Counted from the stretch's first letter, positions 33,401 to 42,440 are shown. The stretch is DNA of 64,000 nucleotides from Agrypnia vestita (GCA_016648135.1 JADDOH010002610.1:80654-144653), one strand, 5' to 3'. Notes: generated from the sequence alone by a model not told the origin. Numbers and translations are program-made.

Positions 33401-34663
33401 GTGTTTCTCACACACTTGAAGATTTTGATCGAACGTGATGAAATTAACCCGATATTTTCACTGATTGCATGCGCCTAGGTCCACCGCTGGCAATGCGACA
33501 AAAGAATTCAACATTTTTCTCGGTCCTAGTGAGAAAATTTTCATTATGTGTATCTCACATACTTGAAGATTTTGACCAAACGCGATAAAATTTACCAGTC
33601 GTTTTCACTGGTTGCATGCGCCTAGGTCCACTGCTGGCAATGCGACACAAAAAATACACGTAATCGCACATTGCTAAAAAATCAGCCCTTAGGTGCGTAC
33701 ACTAATTATTAGACTCACAGCGGAATCTCTCTCTTATTCATGAACGACTTCACCGATGACATATTTTTATTAATTACATATTTTAAGTTTTTGTTCTCTA
33801 ATATGTACAACTCTTTTACAACAACAATTAATTGAAAAATAAAATCAAAACTTTAAAACAAGGTGTTCACTTGTTGCGCGATTACACTGATGCAATATTT
33901 ACACACGAAAAATACACACAACTGCACATTGTATCATATGGCATGAAAATACAATACTGAGCCTATAAGAGAATAAACAATTTAATAAGTTCAAAGTACA
34001 CCACTTAGGTGCGTATTTACATTGACATTAGACACACTCTGTGCTATTCTGAAAATAGCAATATTGAGATGTCAGATCTTTATCCCAATCTTGACAGGTA
34101 TGTATAACATTGTATTGCCGCCGATTTCGATATTTTAGGTTTGACATGTTTGAAATTAATGAATTAAATCAATCAGACATCTCTATCGCGTAAACAAATC
34201 TTAAGTTATTCACAGTTACGAATAATTGATTGAATTCATTAATTTCAAACCTGTCAAACATAAAACGTCAATAAAACGGCGTCACAATGTTGTACTGTCA
34301 TGATAAAAGAAATAGCAATATTGCTTACTTCAGAATACGGATGATTGTATCTTATTAACGGGGGATTATTTATTATTTTTACATTTCATTAAGAATTTCA
34401 ATAATTGAAAAAAAACTGAATTTTTTAATGCCCCGGTTAATGTGACCCCAGATAATCGGGAGTCTCAAAATCAATAGAATTCTTTAAACGAAGGAAAATG
34501 GGTCACTAATATGACTATTTCTTTTAATTTTTCAGGCACGTGCGCTCAAAGCAGCGAGTACAACAGCGGCAGCTCGTCCCTCGGTCTGTCCGGCCTCTTC
34601 GTCGCTCTGCTGGCCGCCGCGTGGACACGCAGCGTCGCAAGGGCCTCCCTCTCTGTGAGATGA
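21335..34663 (+). CDS. Cys-rich secreted/surface glycoprotein, DUF7042-7045-like (14 exons, 5' end missing)
   Basis: Joining exons 21335-21476, 22455-22525, 23815-23962, 24626-24738, 26142-26247, 27450-27577, 27901-28016, 28303-28421, 29249-29391, 30219-30317, 31418-31546, 32252-32377, 32529-32726 and 34536-34663 gives one open frame of 587 residues ending in TGA. All introns are GT-AG and nearly all are phase 1 or 2. I number residues from the first whole codon. The chain opens with CEFPAQWAGLWF. It holds many cysteines and N-glycosylation sequons at N24, N85, N259, N270, N541 and N545. A basic R-K-R-R site lies at 386-389. A hydrophobic stretch at 561-576 follows a Ser/Gly-rich linker. From memory this matches conserved arthropod proteins annotated only with DUF7042, DUF7043, DUF7044 and DUF7045; no biochemical role is known to me. 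Exons are GC-rich at third positions against AT-rich introns, which supports coding. The signal-peptide exon is absent, so the gene is 5' partial here. Confidence 0.9.
21708..21976 (+). mobile_element. MITE C, copy in intron 1
   Basis: ACTCCCTTTC and GAAAGGGAGT are terminal inverted repeats flanked by TA. The interior blocks CGTCTGCTTG, TTGGATCGATTTTTAACCC, GTGATCCAATCGAGCTGAAA and TAATTATAGTATAATTTTGG recur at 43613 and 61957. Confidence 0.8.
22455..22525 (+). CDS. Exon 2: G-D-G-D-C-Y-R-C segment
   Basis: This 71-base exon restores the frame left by exon 1 and was too short to appear as an independent ORF. It encodes R47-E70, including C52, C55 and the hydrophobic strand I-V-I after C55 that closes the first W-module. 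The acceptor is TTGCAG and the donor is GTGAGT. Confidence 0.85.
22834..23048. mobile_element. MITE B, complete copy in intron 2
   Basis: About 215 bp. TGGGGGTATTAAAGCAAAG pairs with CTTTGTTTTTATACCCCA. AATCTCGAATTCAGT and TAGTAATCCTCGATGA mirror the left arm. No coding sequence. Confidence 0.8.
23060..23440 (-). repeat. Intronic repeat J, copy 1 (intron 2)
   Basis: Its reverse complement aligns with 31800-32175 in intron 11. Shared blocks include CTAGC.TCAAATTGC..TAACTCA, GATG..CAAAATTT.AACAAAAT and TAAGACAAAGCAAAAAA. Confidence 0.6.
23815..23962 (+). CDS. Exon 3: Cys-rich linker and start of CPF module
   Basis: Encodes T71-Y118 with C73, C83 and sequon N85-I-S. A proline-rich run at 100-106 leads into C107-P-F-K-G and F-T-F-S-Y. 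The acceptor follows a C-rich tract (CCCCCCAG) and the donor is GTCAGC. The C-P-F-x-G start resembles C370-P-H-L-G in exon 10. Confidence 0.88.
24003..24565 (+). repeat. Repeat G with CTGATGATGG hairpin motif, copy in intron 3
   Basis: Fills most of intron 3. The 5' part (24020-24110) carries, in reverse, CTGATGATGGACCCTGCAAT and GGGATCCGAAACGTC. The 3' part matches 430-800. The middle (AATTTAAATAATATTCCGGC) matches 62840-62880. Confidence 0.65.
24626..24738 (+). CDS. Exon 4: end of CPF module (Y-Q-A-C-P-D)
   Basis: Encodes G121-N157 with C125, C135 and the Y145-Q-A-C-P-D motif that I associate from memory with the DUF7043-type region. The acceptor is CTCATCAG and the donor GTGAGT. Phases match exons 3 and 5. 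Confidence 0.87.
25161..25182. repeat. (GT)n microsatellite
   Basis: About eleven GT units in intron 4. Confidence 0.95.
25325..25395 (+). repeat. SINE S1 tail fragment
   Basis: GGATGTTTAGCCTAATTTGA plus GTGACACGCATTCTGTATT match the 3' body of the SINE at 14309-14462 and 62586-62757. Confidence 0.55.
25396..26141. other. Rest of intron 4, no recognised repeat
   Basis: AT-rich with two GC-richer patches (25748-25812 and 26048-26100) sharing CACACAGGCGC; no coding evidence. Confidence 0.3.
26142..26247 (+). CDS. Exon 5: second W-module (C-L-A-T-W-K-E-G)
   Basis: Encodes E159-Y192. C163-x3-W167-K-E-G-x2-R-Y-L-V is one of four related modules in the protein. The module closes in exon 6 with Y-R-C-F-I-Y. 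The acceptor is TATTTCAG and the donor GTAATC. Confidence 0.88.
26885..27092 (-). repeat. tRNA-derived SINE S2, copy 2 (intron 5)
   Basis: On the minus strand a B box GGGTTCGATTCCCGGTGA is followed by a CORE-like body (TGTGATTTACTCAAGCCTGG, GTGTTTTTTGATGTG) and a TAATAATAAT-type tail at 26881-26895. Confidence 0.65.
27110..27248. repeat. 49-bp tandem repeat, 2.8 copies (intron 5)
   Basis: The unit begins ATCATTTGTGTTAATTTCTC and ends TATTTATGACTACA; the copies are nearly identical. Confidence 0.9.
27450..27577 (+). CDS. Exon 6: closes second W-module; T-C-N-G segment
   Basis: Encodes C194-T235, starting C-F-I-Y and containing the A-Q-S-G-D-A-T-C-N-G stretch (C218). The acceptor is ATATTTCAG and the donor GTGAGT. 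The phase-2 entry completes Arg193. Confidence 0.88.
27901..28016 (+). CDS. Exon 7: third W-module (C-R-F-P-S-W)
   Basis: Encodes V236-K274. C243-R-F-P-x-W repeats the motif of exon 1 (C-E-F-P-x2-W), which marks the start of the second half of the protein. Sequons lie at N259-H-T and N270-A-T. The exon ends in phase 0 with donor GTATGT; the acceptor is GACGCAG. Confidence 0.87.
28303..28421 (+). CDS. Exon 8: closes third W-module
   Basis: Encodes I275-G313. M-R-L-V-C289-H-S-I corresponds in position to the Y-R-C-I-V-I and Y-R-C-F-I-Y closures of modules 1 and 2. The acceptor is GATTTCAG and the donor GTACGC. It is preceded by a phase-0 intron. Confidence 0.86.
28951..29055 (+). repeat. SINE S1, truncated copy (intron 8)
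   Basis: B box GGCGATTCGAGCCC, CAGTCCTATTTTAATATCAC and AAGCGTTTAAAAAAAAAAA match the family; it is followed by a poly-A run. Confidence 0.65.
29249..29391 (+). CDS. Exon 9: C-x5-C segment, acidic/His-rich
   Basis: Encodes C314-I361 with C314, C320 and C347. The acceptor is TTTTTACAG and the donor GTAAGT. It links module 3 to the second CP module, and no recognisable enzyme motif is visible. Confidence 0.87.
30219..30317 (+). CDS. Exon 10: CPH module and basic cleavage-like site
   Basis: Encodes T362-S394. C370-P-H-L-G-x-Y-x-V-Y parallels C107-P-F-K-G of exon 3. K385-R-K-R-R389 fits a furin-type R-x-K/R-R pattern and is followed by Q-Q. The acceptor is GCTTTTCAG and the donor GTAAAT. Confidence 0.87.
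30555..30812. mobile_element. Foldback MITE H, copy 2 (intron 10)
   Basis: TATACTGTCGAATCTG at the left, GATTCGACGCTATACTTTAG at the right. The inner arms (TTCAAACTATCCAATTTAGT) mirror ATTGTATAGTTTAAGG. Same family as 18452-18697. Confidence 0.7.
31418..31546 (+). CDS. Exon 11: E-C-P-L-G and C-T-G segment
   Basis: Encodes G395-S437. An acidic/Ala-rich start is followed by C408-P-L-G, C421 and C434. The acceptor is CTATTTCAG and the donor GTGAGT. The frame continues from exon 10 and into exon 12. Confidence 0.87.
31800..32175 (+). repeat. Intronic repeat J, copy 2 (intron 11)
   Basis: Opposite orientation to 23060-23440, with shared blocks such as AAATTGCCGTAACTCAATG and TGTATGCAAAATTTGAACAA. 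Confidence 0.6.
32252..32377 (+). CDS. Exon 12: fourth W-module (C-H-G-S-W-T-E-N-G)
   Basis: Encodes A438-N479. C441-x3-W445-x2-N-G-x-H-Y-L-I and R-Y-C469-F-I-Y repeat the exon 5/6 module almost position by position. The acceptor is CTGTTCCAG and the donor GTGAGC. Confidence 0.88.
32529..32726 (+). CDS. Exon 13: low-complexity Ser/Arg/Gly region
   Basis: Encodes D480-N545, the longest coding exon here (198 bases). It is Leu/Ser/Arg/Gly-rich with C526 and sequon N541-L-T. The acceptor is TATTTCCAG and the donor GTATGT. The intron before it is only 151 bases. Confidence 0.87.
33003..33650. repeat. About 147-bp satellite-like tandem repeat in intron 13
   Basis: CGCCTAGGTCC recurs at 33034, 33181, 33325, 33472 and 33619, spacings of 147, 144, 147 and 147. 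Each unit carries CTGGCAATGCGACAAAAAAA, TTCAACATTTTTCTCGGTCC and TTATGTGTTTCTCACACACT. Copies differ by scattered substitutions. Confidence 0.92.
34046..34336. mobile_element. Foldback MITE in intron 13
   Basis: ATTCTGAAAATAGCAATATT mirrors ATAGCAATATTGCTTACTTC + AGAAT. Inner arms GTTTGAAATTAATGAATTAA and GAATTCATTAATTTCAAACC are inverted. Roughly 290 bp, no coding. Confidence 0.75.
34536..34663 (+). CDS. Exon 14: terminal exon, Ser/Gly linker, hydrophobic tail, stop
   Basis: Encodes G546-R587 and TGA. Sequon N545-G-T spans the junction. Small residues at 555-560 (N-S-G-S-S-S) are followed by a hydrophobic run at 561-576 and an 11-residue tail with three Arg. This could be a GPI-attachment signal or a short membrane anchor with a basic cytoplasmic tail. 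The polar tail argues somewhat against a classical GPI signal. Confidence 0.87.
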
Positions 34664-36052
34664 TAAGCAGGGGTCCTGCATCTAGCGCCCGCCCTGCCAC
34701 TAGCCTCCCGTCACGTTAACTTCCAATCTCGGTTGCTATTCTGATAACATTAATGATATTTTTTGATAATATACATGGCGTTCTATTATGATAGCGGCAG
34801 TTTTGAATTAAATCTGTTATATCTGCAAATCGTTTTCAATGTTCCGAGTGTGTTGAAAGTGAGGATACTCCTTCTTCTTGTAGATCTGAGGATACAGTTT
34901 TTCTTAGAATATGAATAATACTTGACAGAGGTCGTCTGCATGCTTTCTTACCATCTAGTACCGCCTACCTTCCTCTCATCTCCTAGCCGTTGGACTAACG
35001 TGTGATTACATACATTGAGGTACAATATCCATTGGGTTTTTCAGTTTTTAACTAATTAATTGAATAGCTTTTAATTCAGTATGATCATCTGATCCACTAT
35101 CATCTCCACGTGGTGAAAAATGGAAAAATGCAGGATTTAGAGTTTTTGCTTGTTGATATACATATTTTAATTTCCTTGCTGTTAACGACCATCACACATT
35201 TTTGTGTTTACAGTTTTGACTGTGCATTTGCCTTCTGGACTCGACGGACAGTTTGTTTTTCACATTGATCTTCTGGAGGATGACTTACTTTGCACGTCTA
35301 TCTGTCATCGAGCACTCTAGTGCATATAAATATGTTCTTACTCCGAATCCATGACTCTAGGCCGTATTATTCTAGAATTAGTAATTTAAAAAGAAAATAC
35401 ATTACGAGTTAACTGATCCAAACTGACAGCCGATGCAAATGAATATAACTTGACAGACTCGATTCTAAATGACGTCGACACAACCTTTTGCTTTTTTTTT
35501 GCAATCTGTCACTGTTCAATATTGACTTTCAAATGGTAAACTTTTCGACTGATTTTTAATTATTATTTTTTTCATTCATTCATCATAGAGAACCCCGAAA
35601 CTATCCTCACTGCTGAAGAAGATGATGATTTTCCTCAGTGATTTTCTCTTTTAGCTAGTATCCATCTTCTTTTAGAAATCATCTTTCCGCGATAGATTTT
35701 GTGTTGACTGTGTCAACATTGGAGTAAATTTCGCATGGTTGTATACACTTTGGTTTTTCTAAAGACTACCTCGCAGTTTCTTGGTTTGCTGTCTTTTGTC
35801 AAGGTCATGGTTTATAGAACATTTGAGACTCAAAATGCATCCAGTGACAATTACATATTCAAACGAACTACAAAACTTTAGAAATTCAGTCCAAAATCTC
35901 TGCACAAGATTGTGTTATATTATAATATTTTACAACGGTGTACTCCTCTGGACGAGCGTATTGCTTCGCTATATTATTAGTTTTGACATTTTCCGGGTGG
36001 ACTATTCATTAAGAAGGACTTTTAATACTCATCTCTTCATTTTAATAAAAGC

Positions 36053-36160
36053 ACTTAAGGCTGGACTTAGCATATTTTGGCATTTGATTTAAAAAATGTG
36101 GGTTTTTATTATTCATTTATGTATATCAGAATGTATATGCTAGACTACAATTTTTTAGGA
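36053..36160. mobile_element. End of TTAA element, related to 12036-12837
   Basis: CACTTAAGGCTGGA, ATGTGGGTTTTTATTATTCA and TAGACTACAATTTTTT repeat the terminal 110 bp of the 12-kb element. A degenerate opposite end (AATAATAAAACCCACCTTTT) lies at 37579-37615, so the insertion may span 36053-37615. Confidence 0.65.
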
Positions 36161-36768
36161 TGATGTTTCTGTGTATTTTCATGTTTATACTTCGACGTAG
36201 AACTTCGACTATATATATTTAATATTGTGGTCTCTTTCTATCGTAACCTTCCATTCTAGCAACAAGTGCATAAATTATAATGAAACTCCGGTATTTATAC
36301 GATATTGGATTCAGATGACGTCTCAGTCTTGAAAGAGCACAATCTAACCACGCAAAACCTCGAATTTGACAGTTTTAAAAGAAATGTCCAGCTTTAATAA
36401 TAGGACCGATATAAACATTTTTTAGTAAGATACTATTCAGTTTTTGACGTAAAACTTTGTTTTAAAACGTAGTTTATGCTAATACAAAGCCTTTTGAAAG
36501 CATCAAAAAGATTAATAATGTCTTCCAATTTCAGTGGTTTAAAATTTAATTAATTTTTATTTTGCTAATTTTTTAAAAATCAATTTGTCTCTGTAATATG
36601 GCTTCAATATCATAAGAAACCATATTCCGTGTAGTCAACAATTGTTCTTAATAAAACACTCCTTTGGCATATTAAAAACTAATTCAATGCTTGCAGTCTT
36701 TCTAGGAATTCCTATTTGTCTTTATTATGACAAATGTTATTCCATATTTAAATTAAACACTTGTTTAA

Positions 36769-37419
36769 CCCTTTTAGTGCCATACATATTTTGTCAAAAT
36801 ATGCTAAAAATGCCAGTAAAAAAGTGCATTTTCATAGATAATTTATATAAACAGCAAAAACACTTTATACACTAATTTTCTTAATTTTTTCAACATTCTC
36901 TTCAGAAGATTTCAAACTGTGATAATAAAAACACAGAAATTGAATACTACATATTTATTGACAAGAAAAAATATTAAAAATTTACAAGATTTATTTGCAA
37001 GAATTGCGTATTTGATTGTGTCATATTTCCAAGGTCATCCTCAAAATCGCTGCTCACACTAATAACACGCAACCTCCGATGTACAGGAACCACAATATCA
37101 CTTCCGCTATCGCTCTCATAATCACTAACGCAGTTTTCAAATTGTTCTGTCATTTCAACATCCATATCTGAACTTTCACTCGTGTTCGACATCTTGAAAT
37201 CAAATTTAGGATTATAGAAATAAATAATAATAGCAGTGTTTATAGAAAAAAGTGTGATTGAAGAAAGTTAGAACGCAATTAATAAAAATATGAACGCGGG
37301 AACACGACCGTCACTGACGCACGCCAAGAGTGAACTGTCGAAACGAGCGCTGTCGCGCCGGTGGCATTTTAGGCACACCTTACCTAGGAGCGCCACGGCG
37401 CTTTTCGGCACTATAAGGG
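36769..37419 (-). mobile_element. piggyBac-like element, internally deleted (651 bp)
   Basis: TTAA at 36765-36768 and 37420-37423 is the target duplication. The terminal inverted repeats CCCTTTTAGTGCC and GGCACTATAAGGG follow the CCYTTT..TGCC pattern of piggyBac. Only the N-terminal part of a transposase frame remains (separate entry), so the element is non-autonomous. Confidence 0.85.
36974..37192 (-). pseudogene. N-terminal remnant of piggyBac-like transposase
   Basis: The 72-residue minus-strand frame starts about 230 bases inside the right terminus. It is Ser/Asp/Glu-rich (S-E-S-S-D-M-D-V-E-M, Y-E-S-D-S-G-S-D), like the acidic N-termini of piggyBac transposases. The catalytic DDD domain and Cys-rich C-terminus are deleted. 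Confidence 0.6.
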
Positions 37420-40400
37420 TTAAGATCACTTTTGAGTTTAATTACACACTACATACTATTTGAGAGATTTTATGAAAACTAGAACTTCCAGAATTTGAAT
37501 TCAAAAAGTTTTTAGTGAAAAGGTCTTGTCTAGGTTATGGAGTAAAATAACCATTAATGTTGTATATAACTTCTGATGAATAATAAAACCCACCTTTTTG
37601 TTAAAAAAAATGCTAAGAGTTTAGTTGAAAGTTCTTTCTTAATGTAAATGATAATGAATGACAACCAATTGCATTTAATTACAGAAGAAGAGGTGATCTA
37701 TTCCACACTTGCACATTAACAACGACAGTTTAACAGACAAGTACCGAAAAGTATATTTTTCTTCATTAATGGTTTATTAACATTTAAGTTTTGTACGTGA
37801 AGAAATTTATCATCATTATATGTGAGAACCAATTAGACTACTGAACTACCCGGCGAGGCGTGGCGGGGCGGATTTTTAACTTTTTATAACAAAACCACGT
37901 AAACGAATATTAAATAATGAAACACTGAAAATAACTCTTAGATAGATCTACTGAATATATTATTACAATATGTAAAATTATTAAATATTATTATGAAATA
38001 TATTTATAACGGCGTCTTACTAGGAGGGGAGTTGGGAGCATTTTTGCAGTTTTTGGCATATTTTTAAAAGATTTGATATATACGTGTTTAAAATAATTTG
38101 TAATATATTAATCAATTTTTTTTCAGTATGTAACAATTTATTGTTTTAATTTTTTGATTATTTTTATAATTTCGTTTTCCTTTGTTGTATAAATATAATC
38201 TGCCATTACTTTAGGGTTTTTTTTGTGATAATTTTCAGTGATAATTTAATTTTCATATAAAAAGTCTTCATATAAAAATAGCACACTTTCTGATTACGTA
38301 ATGAGAAACTGGTATATTTTTCTACAATCAAATTACACCTAATAAGAGGTTTTTAACATATACTAAACTTTGCTCGAAGGTTATTTAAAATATTTTTTTT
38401 ACAAAATAAGTTTTTCATATTTATATAATTTTTTTCAAGACTTTTTATAAGGAAACTTTTAGGCTTTTAATTTTTGTGTGTGAGGTCAATACGTGTGTGT
38501 GAGTTGCAAAAAACATTTTTTAAAAAAGCACGAACCGCATCAATGCGTGTGTAATGTTAAATTCCATTTCCAAAATCTTTGTGTTTACGCAAGCACTTTA
38601 TAGATTGTTTATAATTTAATTACTAACCTGTACAGTTATTACCAATGGAATTGACGGCATGTTTGGGATTTGAAGTATTATTAATGAAAAATATTTTTTT
38701 CCATTGCCGACTGATATTATTCGCAAATTAGATTTTTGAATTATTCGTAAATTCAATTATTCTTTGGCTCGATTTAATTCATTTTTTATTTTTTTTACAT
38801 CATTCTATGGGTTAACTAACCATCTATTTAACTCCATTGACTCTTGATATCACAATATCATAACTAATAAATAGGAAAATAGAGGATTATTGAAAATAAT
38901 TTTCTAGTAATAGTGGCAGTTTGACAATTGATAATTGTTCTTGGAAGCTCTAGAAGCATTTTACCAAAAGCATAATAATTTTAAATTGTCCACCTATACT
39001 ATTAAATCAGTTACAAACATGTTAATCTCAATAATTTTTTTTTTTATAGTTCTCTTTATATTTTTTTATAGTTTTATAGTTAAATTTTCAATCACAATTT
39101 TTATAGTTCTAATTTCGGCTGTTTAGGCCATTATCAACTGAGAAAACATAAGTTAAGTGCATCAACTGATAAAACAAACCTTTACTGACAAATTTCTGAG
39201 AGGAGACATCAAAATCTCATTATTTTATATATATTTTTTCATATTACAAGTGAATAATTCAAAATAATGATTTTTAATTGAGCCATTGAAGATATTTCAG
39301 ATATTTTAACAAAGTTTCCAATATTTTTTATTAAATTTTTTATTCAATTACAAAAAATACTAATTCACAATTTGTCTTAAAACTAATATGTCTGTATTAT
39401 AAAATTTAGCTTATTTGATTATACCTAATAATATTACATAGATGTATTTAAGAACAATTTTATATTTATAAATAAATTTGTGTACATATTTTTACTGTGA
39501 TTTTTGTAGGAGGGTTACGTATTATAAAGACACATTTTTTAAAGTGGATTTTTAAAATAAAGTAACAAAAGAAATTAACTAATTTCGTAAACTACATGTG
39601 AAAAACTATATTCTAGTAATGTTTTATTGTTTAGTTCGCTTCTTAATCTAATGTAATCTTCACAATACATTCATTATTTCATTGTGTATGTACACTATGT
39701 CACCAGCATTTTTAAAATTAAATACAAATGATTTCCTAAATATTAGGTGCTGAAGCTATGCTATAAGCTATCACCCTAGTCATACCAACATAAAGTTTAA
39801 CAGTCGGTTTAAACATCTGCTGGTCAGGTGAGTTACGACATCTTCGGTACATGTTGTAGTAACATGTTTGTGCGTAAAGCAATATTTGTCATCTTACTTC
39901 ACCGTTGTGATATCCCCACGTTTGGGATTTATTTCAAAATATTTTGGGGGTTCAATTCATTTTACATTCAAAGAATGTGAAAAAAAATGGTTTAAAATTT
40001 TAATGTGCAGAAATAATACACAACAACCAATCATTTATCTAATATTGACCCTCGATAATTACAGTCATTCCCTATTTAACGACCATCTTCTTCACAACCA
40101 TTTGAAAAACAAGATGGTCTCGAAACCGTAAACAAACATTGCCTATTTTGTTTCTACATAATCGGGTACAGCATGTCAAACATTAATGGAACTTTATTAA
40201 GGCATTATCTGTGAAGCTTTTAAAATAGTGTTTAAACAAAATTCATATAATATTTATTACCCTCGCAATGCAAAGTTTGTTCCTGGCCGGTAATAATATT
40301 TACAAACGGTCCCCGAAATCGGGCTAAATTTTCATCTGTAAATAATAAGTCAAATCTCACAATCAAAAATCAAACGTATTAATCAAAATAAGACTATTTA

Positions 40401-41639
40401 TTACAAATGACAAGTAATGTTATCTTTGAATACGTTTTGAGGTTTATAAATTCATTATTTGAGGAGTAACATTTTGAAAAGTAGTATCAAATACATTTGC
40501 CAATCCAAAAACTGTACAGAACTATTCAGAGATGTCTCTGCTATACTCTTATTCTGAAATATGTCGCTTCTACTTGGAATTTTAAGCATGGCATTCAAAG
40601 TACCAACTTAGTGTCAAAAGATGCACCAGTGTACCGACACTGCTAACAGGATATCCATATTTGACTTCTCTACTTGTACACACTTCTCAAAGTTAATTAA
40701 AAAGCTTACCAAATTTTTGAATAACTTCTGAAATTAAGTAGGACTGTCAGAAGAATATTGCAGTTGAATTATTCAGTTAACCGATCTCAAAATATTTTTC
40801 TACTGGTTATTTATTTAGTTTGAATTCAAATATTTTTATAATCATCAACTCGTAACTAAGAAAATATCTTTAGTTAAATGCAAGCTTATAGGGAGAGTCA
40901 ACTTCAACAGTGTCGAATGTTAACGATGTATAAAACATAGGTTGCTAAATGTCAGAAAATTATTTGTAACATTCATGCCGCGGTGTTTTTAAAAGCTCTA
41001 AACAAAAATTTACTACGCTGACAATATTTTTTAATTGACCATTGTTGAAATTGCTACACTTTGTTAGTGATATTTATTTTTTTGAAAGCACTGTAAATAT
41101 ACCCTTTTTTGTGTGATAACTGTTTATTAAATTTCTCATCTGATAATGTTCTCGACATCCGTGTGACGCATTCGTGATCGGTATTTTGTGAGGCAGCTTT
41201 TAATATAAAATAATATTATTATTTTTAATTCAATATTATTTTTAAAGTTCAACTATTTTTTGTACGGTATTATTTTAATGATACATAATAATAAATACGA
41301 ACTTTAGCAAACCCTCAGTGGTAGTATTTATTTATTTATTTTGTAAAAGTTCTCTCCGCAACTGGTAGCCGTACATTTATATCTCGTATGGCATTCGCTG
41401 TGATTTTTGAGGTTGTCAGAGTTAGAATTCATCGTCAGTCACATGTACTTATGATTAAGATATACAATATTTTGTTTTATCACAAATGCGTCACCGTTTG
41501 TTTTTTTGTATTTTTATAAATGTATTATTATTGTTTTATTAACTTTTCTTGCCTGATTATATTGTCTAAGTGAAAGAAAGAAAATGTTTATAATATTTAT
41601 TATGTCTTAAGGTTCCAACTGTACATTTTAAACACGCTA

Positions 41640-41645
41640 AATAAA
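41640..41645 (+). terminator. Candidate distal poly(A) signal AATAAA
   Basis: AATAAA is followed about 25-35 bases later by a TGT/TTT-rich stretch, a typical cleavage and polyadenylation context. A LINE remnant starts about 100 bases further on, so this is a sensible outer limit for the gene. Confidence 0.35.
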
Positions 41646-41742
41646 GTAGAATTTACACAAAACTGTACATTCGATGTCTTTTATTTATTTTAATATACAT
41701 GATCCCTGAACATAGAAGCATAGCACATGGTAAAAAAATTAA

Positions 41743-41967
41743 ATGCGCAAATGTTTGCTAAAACACAGTACGGTAAGTAAATTACCAAACATAAATCGTA
41801 AATTAACAAAGTGTATAACAAAAATAATTTCTCTTTTGCAAAGAATACGAAGATATGAATTCTGCAAATATATATATAATGCAATTATACTTCCTCATAT
41901 CAACTACTGCAGCAGTATACTATTTTTGGCTAATGAAGAAGAATTGACAGTATCTACTCAAAAATAA
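41743..41967 (+). pseudogene. LINE reverse-transcriptase thumb fragment
   Basis: The frame contains L-Q-R-I-R-R-Y-E-F-C-K-Y-I-Y-N-A-I-I-L-P then H-I-N-Y-C-S-S-I-L-F-L-A-N, the typical segment just after the RT catalytic core of Jockey/CR1-type LINEs. It is truncated on both sides. Confidence 0.75.
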
Positions 41968-42059
41968 ATAAATATTTTTTCAAAATTATATGAAGTTGTA
42001 TGATAACTATAGATAACAAGTTTTAAAAGGAAGCTAAAGAAATATGGATTGTGGATTTT

Positions 42060-42440
42060 CTTCTGTTTAACTGTAGCAATTTTGCTCGTTGACGTAGCTG
42101 TTCAACCAAAAATGAACCTTATCGCTGGACAAAACTTGTGGTTAAAATGAGAATCAAGAGCAATCCCGTTTTCGGCCCACCGCCCACCGAATGTGCGACG
42201 CACAATGGTCAAACATCTTCAATTGAGTCGAATCTTGTCAGCTCATAAACCAAGATCTTTCTAAGGTGGATAGACACAGAGTCAATCGCTGTACACGATG
42301 GCGAATTGACTCACTAGTACGCTCCACAGGAGAAACAACTTCTTCGGTGAGCACTGTAAGACGTCTCTGCGGATGTTCATCATCAATTTGAAAATGCGTG
42401 TTACGAAAACGTTCCATGGTTATTCAAATGAATTGCTCGG
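42060..42440 (-). pseudogene. Tc1/mariner-superfamily transposase, decayed
   Basis: The minus strand, with three internal stops, reads F-R-N-T-H-F-Q-I-D-D-E-H-P-Q-R-R, then S-S-D-K-V-H-F-W-L-N, then Y-V-N-E-Q-N-C. The last part matches the S-D-E-A-H-F-W-L-N-G-Y-V block of insect Tc1/mariner-type transposases around the first catalytic Asp. The downstream catalytic domain is missing. Confidence 0.7.

Larger units (their letters stand above)
34664..41665 (+). other. Probable 3' UTR or downstream region of the glycoprotein gene
   Basis: About 7 kb without a plausible coding sequence follows the stop codon. It is T-rich, carries AU-rich ATTTATTTATTT near 41330 and TGTAAATA (Pumilio-type) near 41093, and ends in AATAAA at 41640 followed by GT-rich sequence. 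Extension of the transcript this far is inference; shorter 3' ends could use other AATAAA sites such as those near 36023 and 36648. Transposon insertions inside are listed separately. Confidence 0.4.

Noticed and set aside
33003..33650. CRISPR-like array
   Set aside because: Units of about 147 bp are repeated end to end without unique spacers, in a eukaryotic intron.
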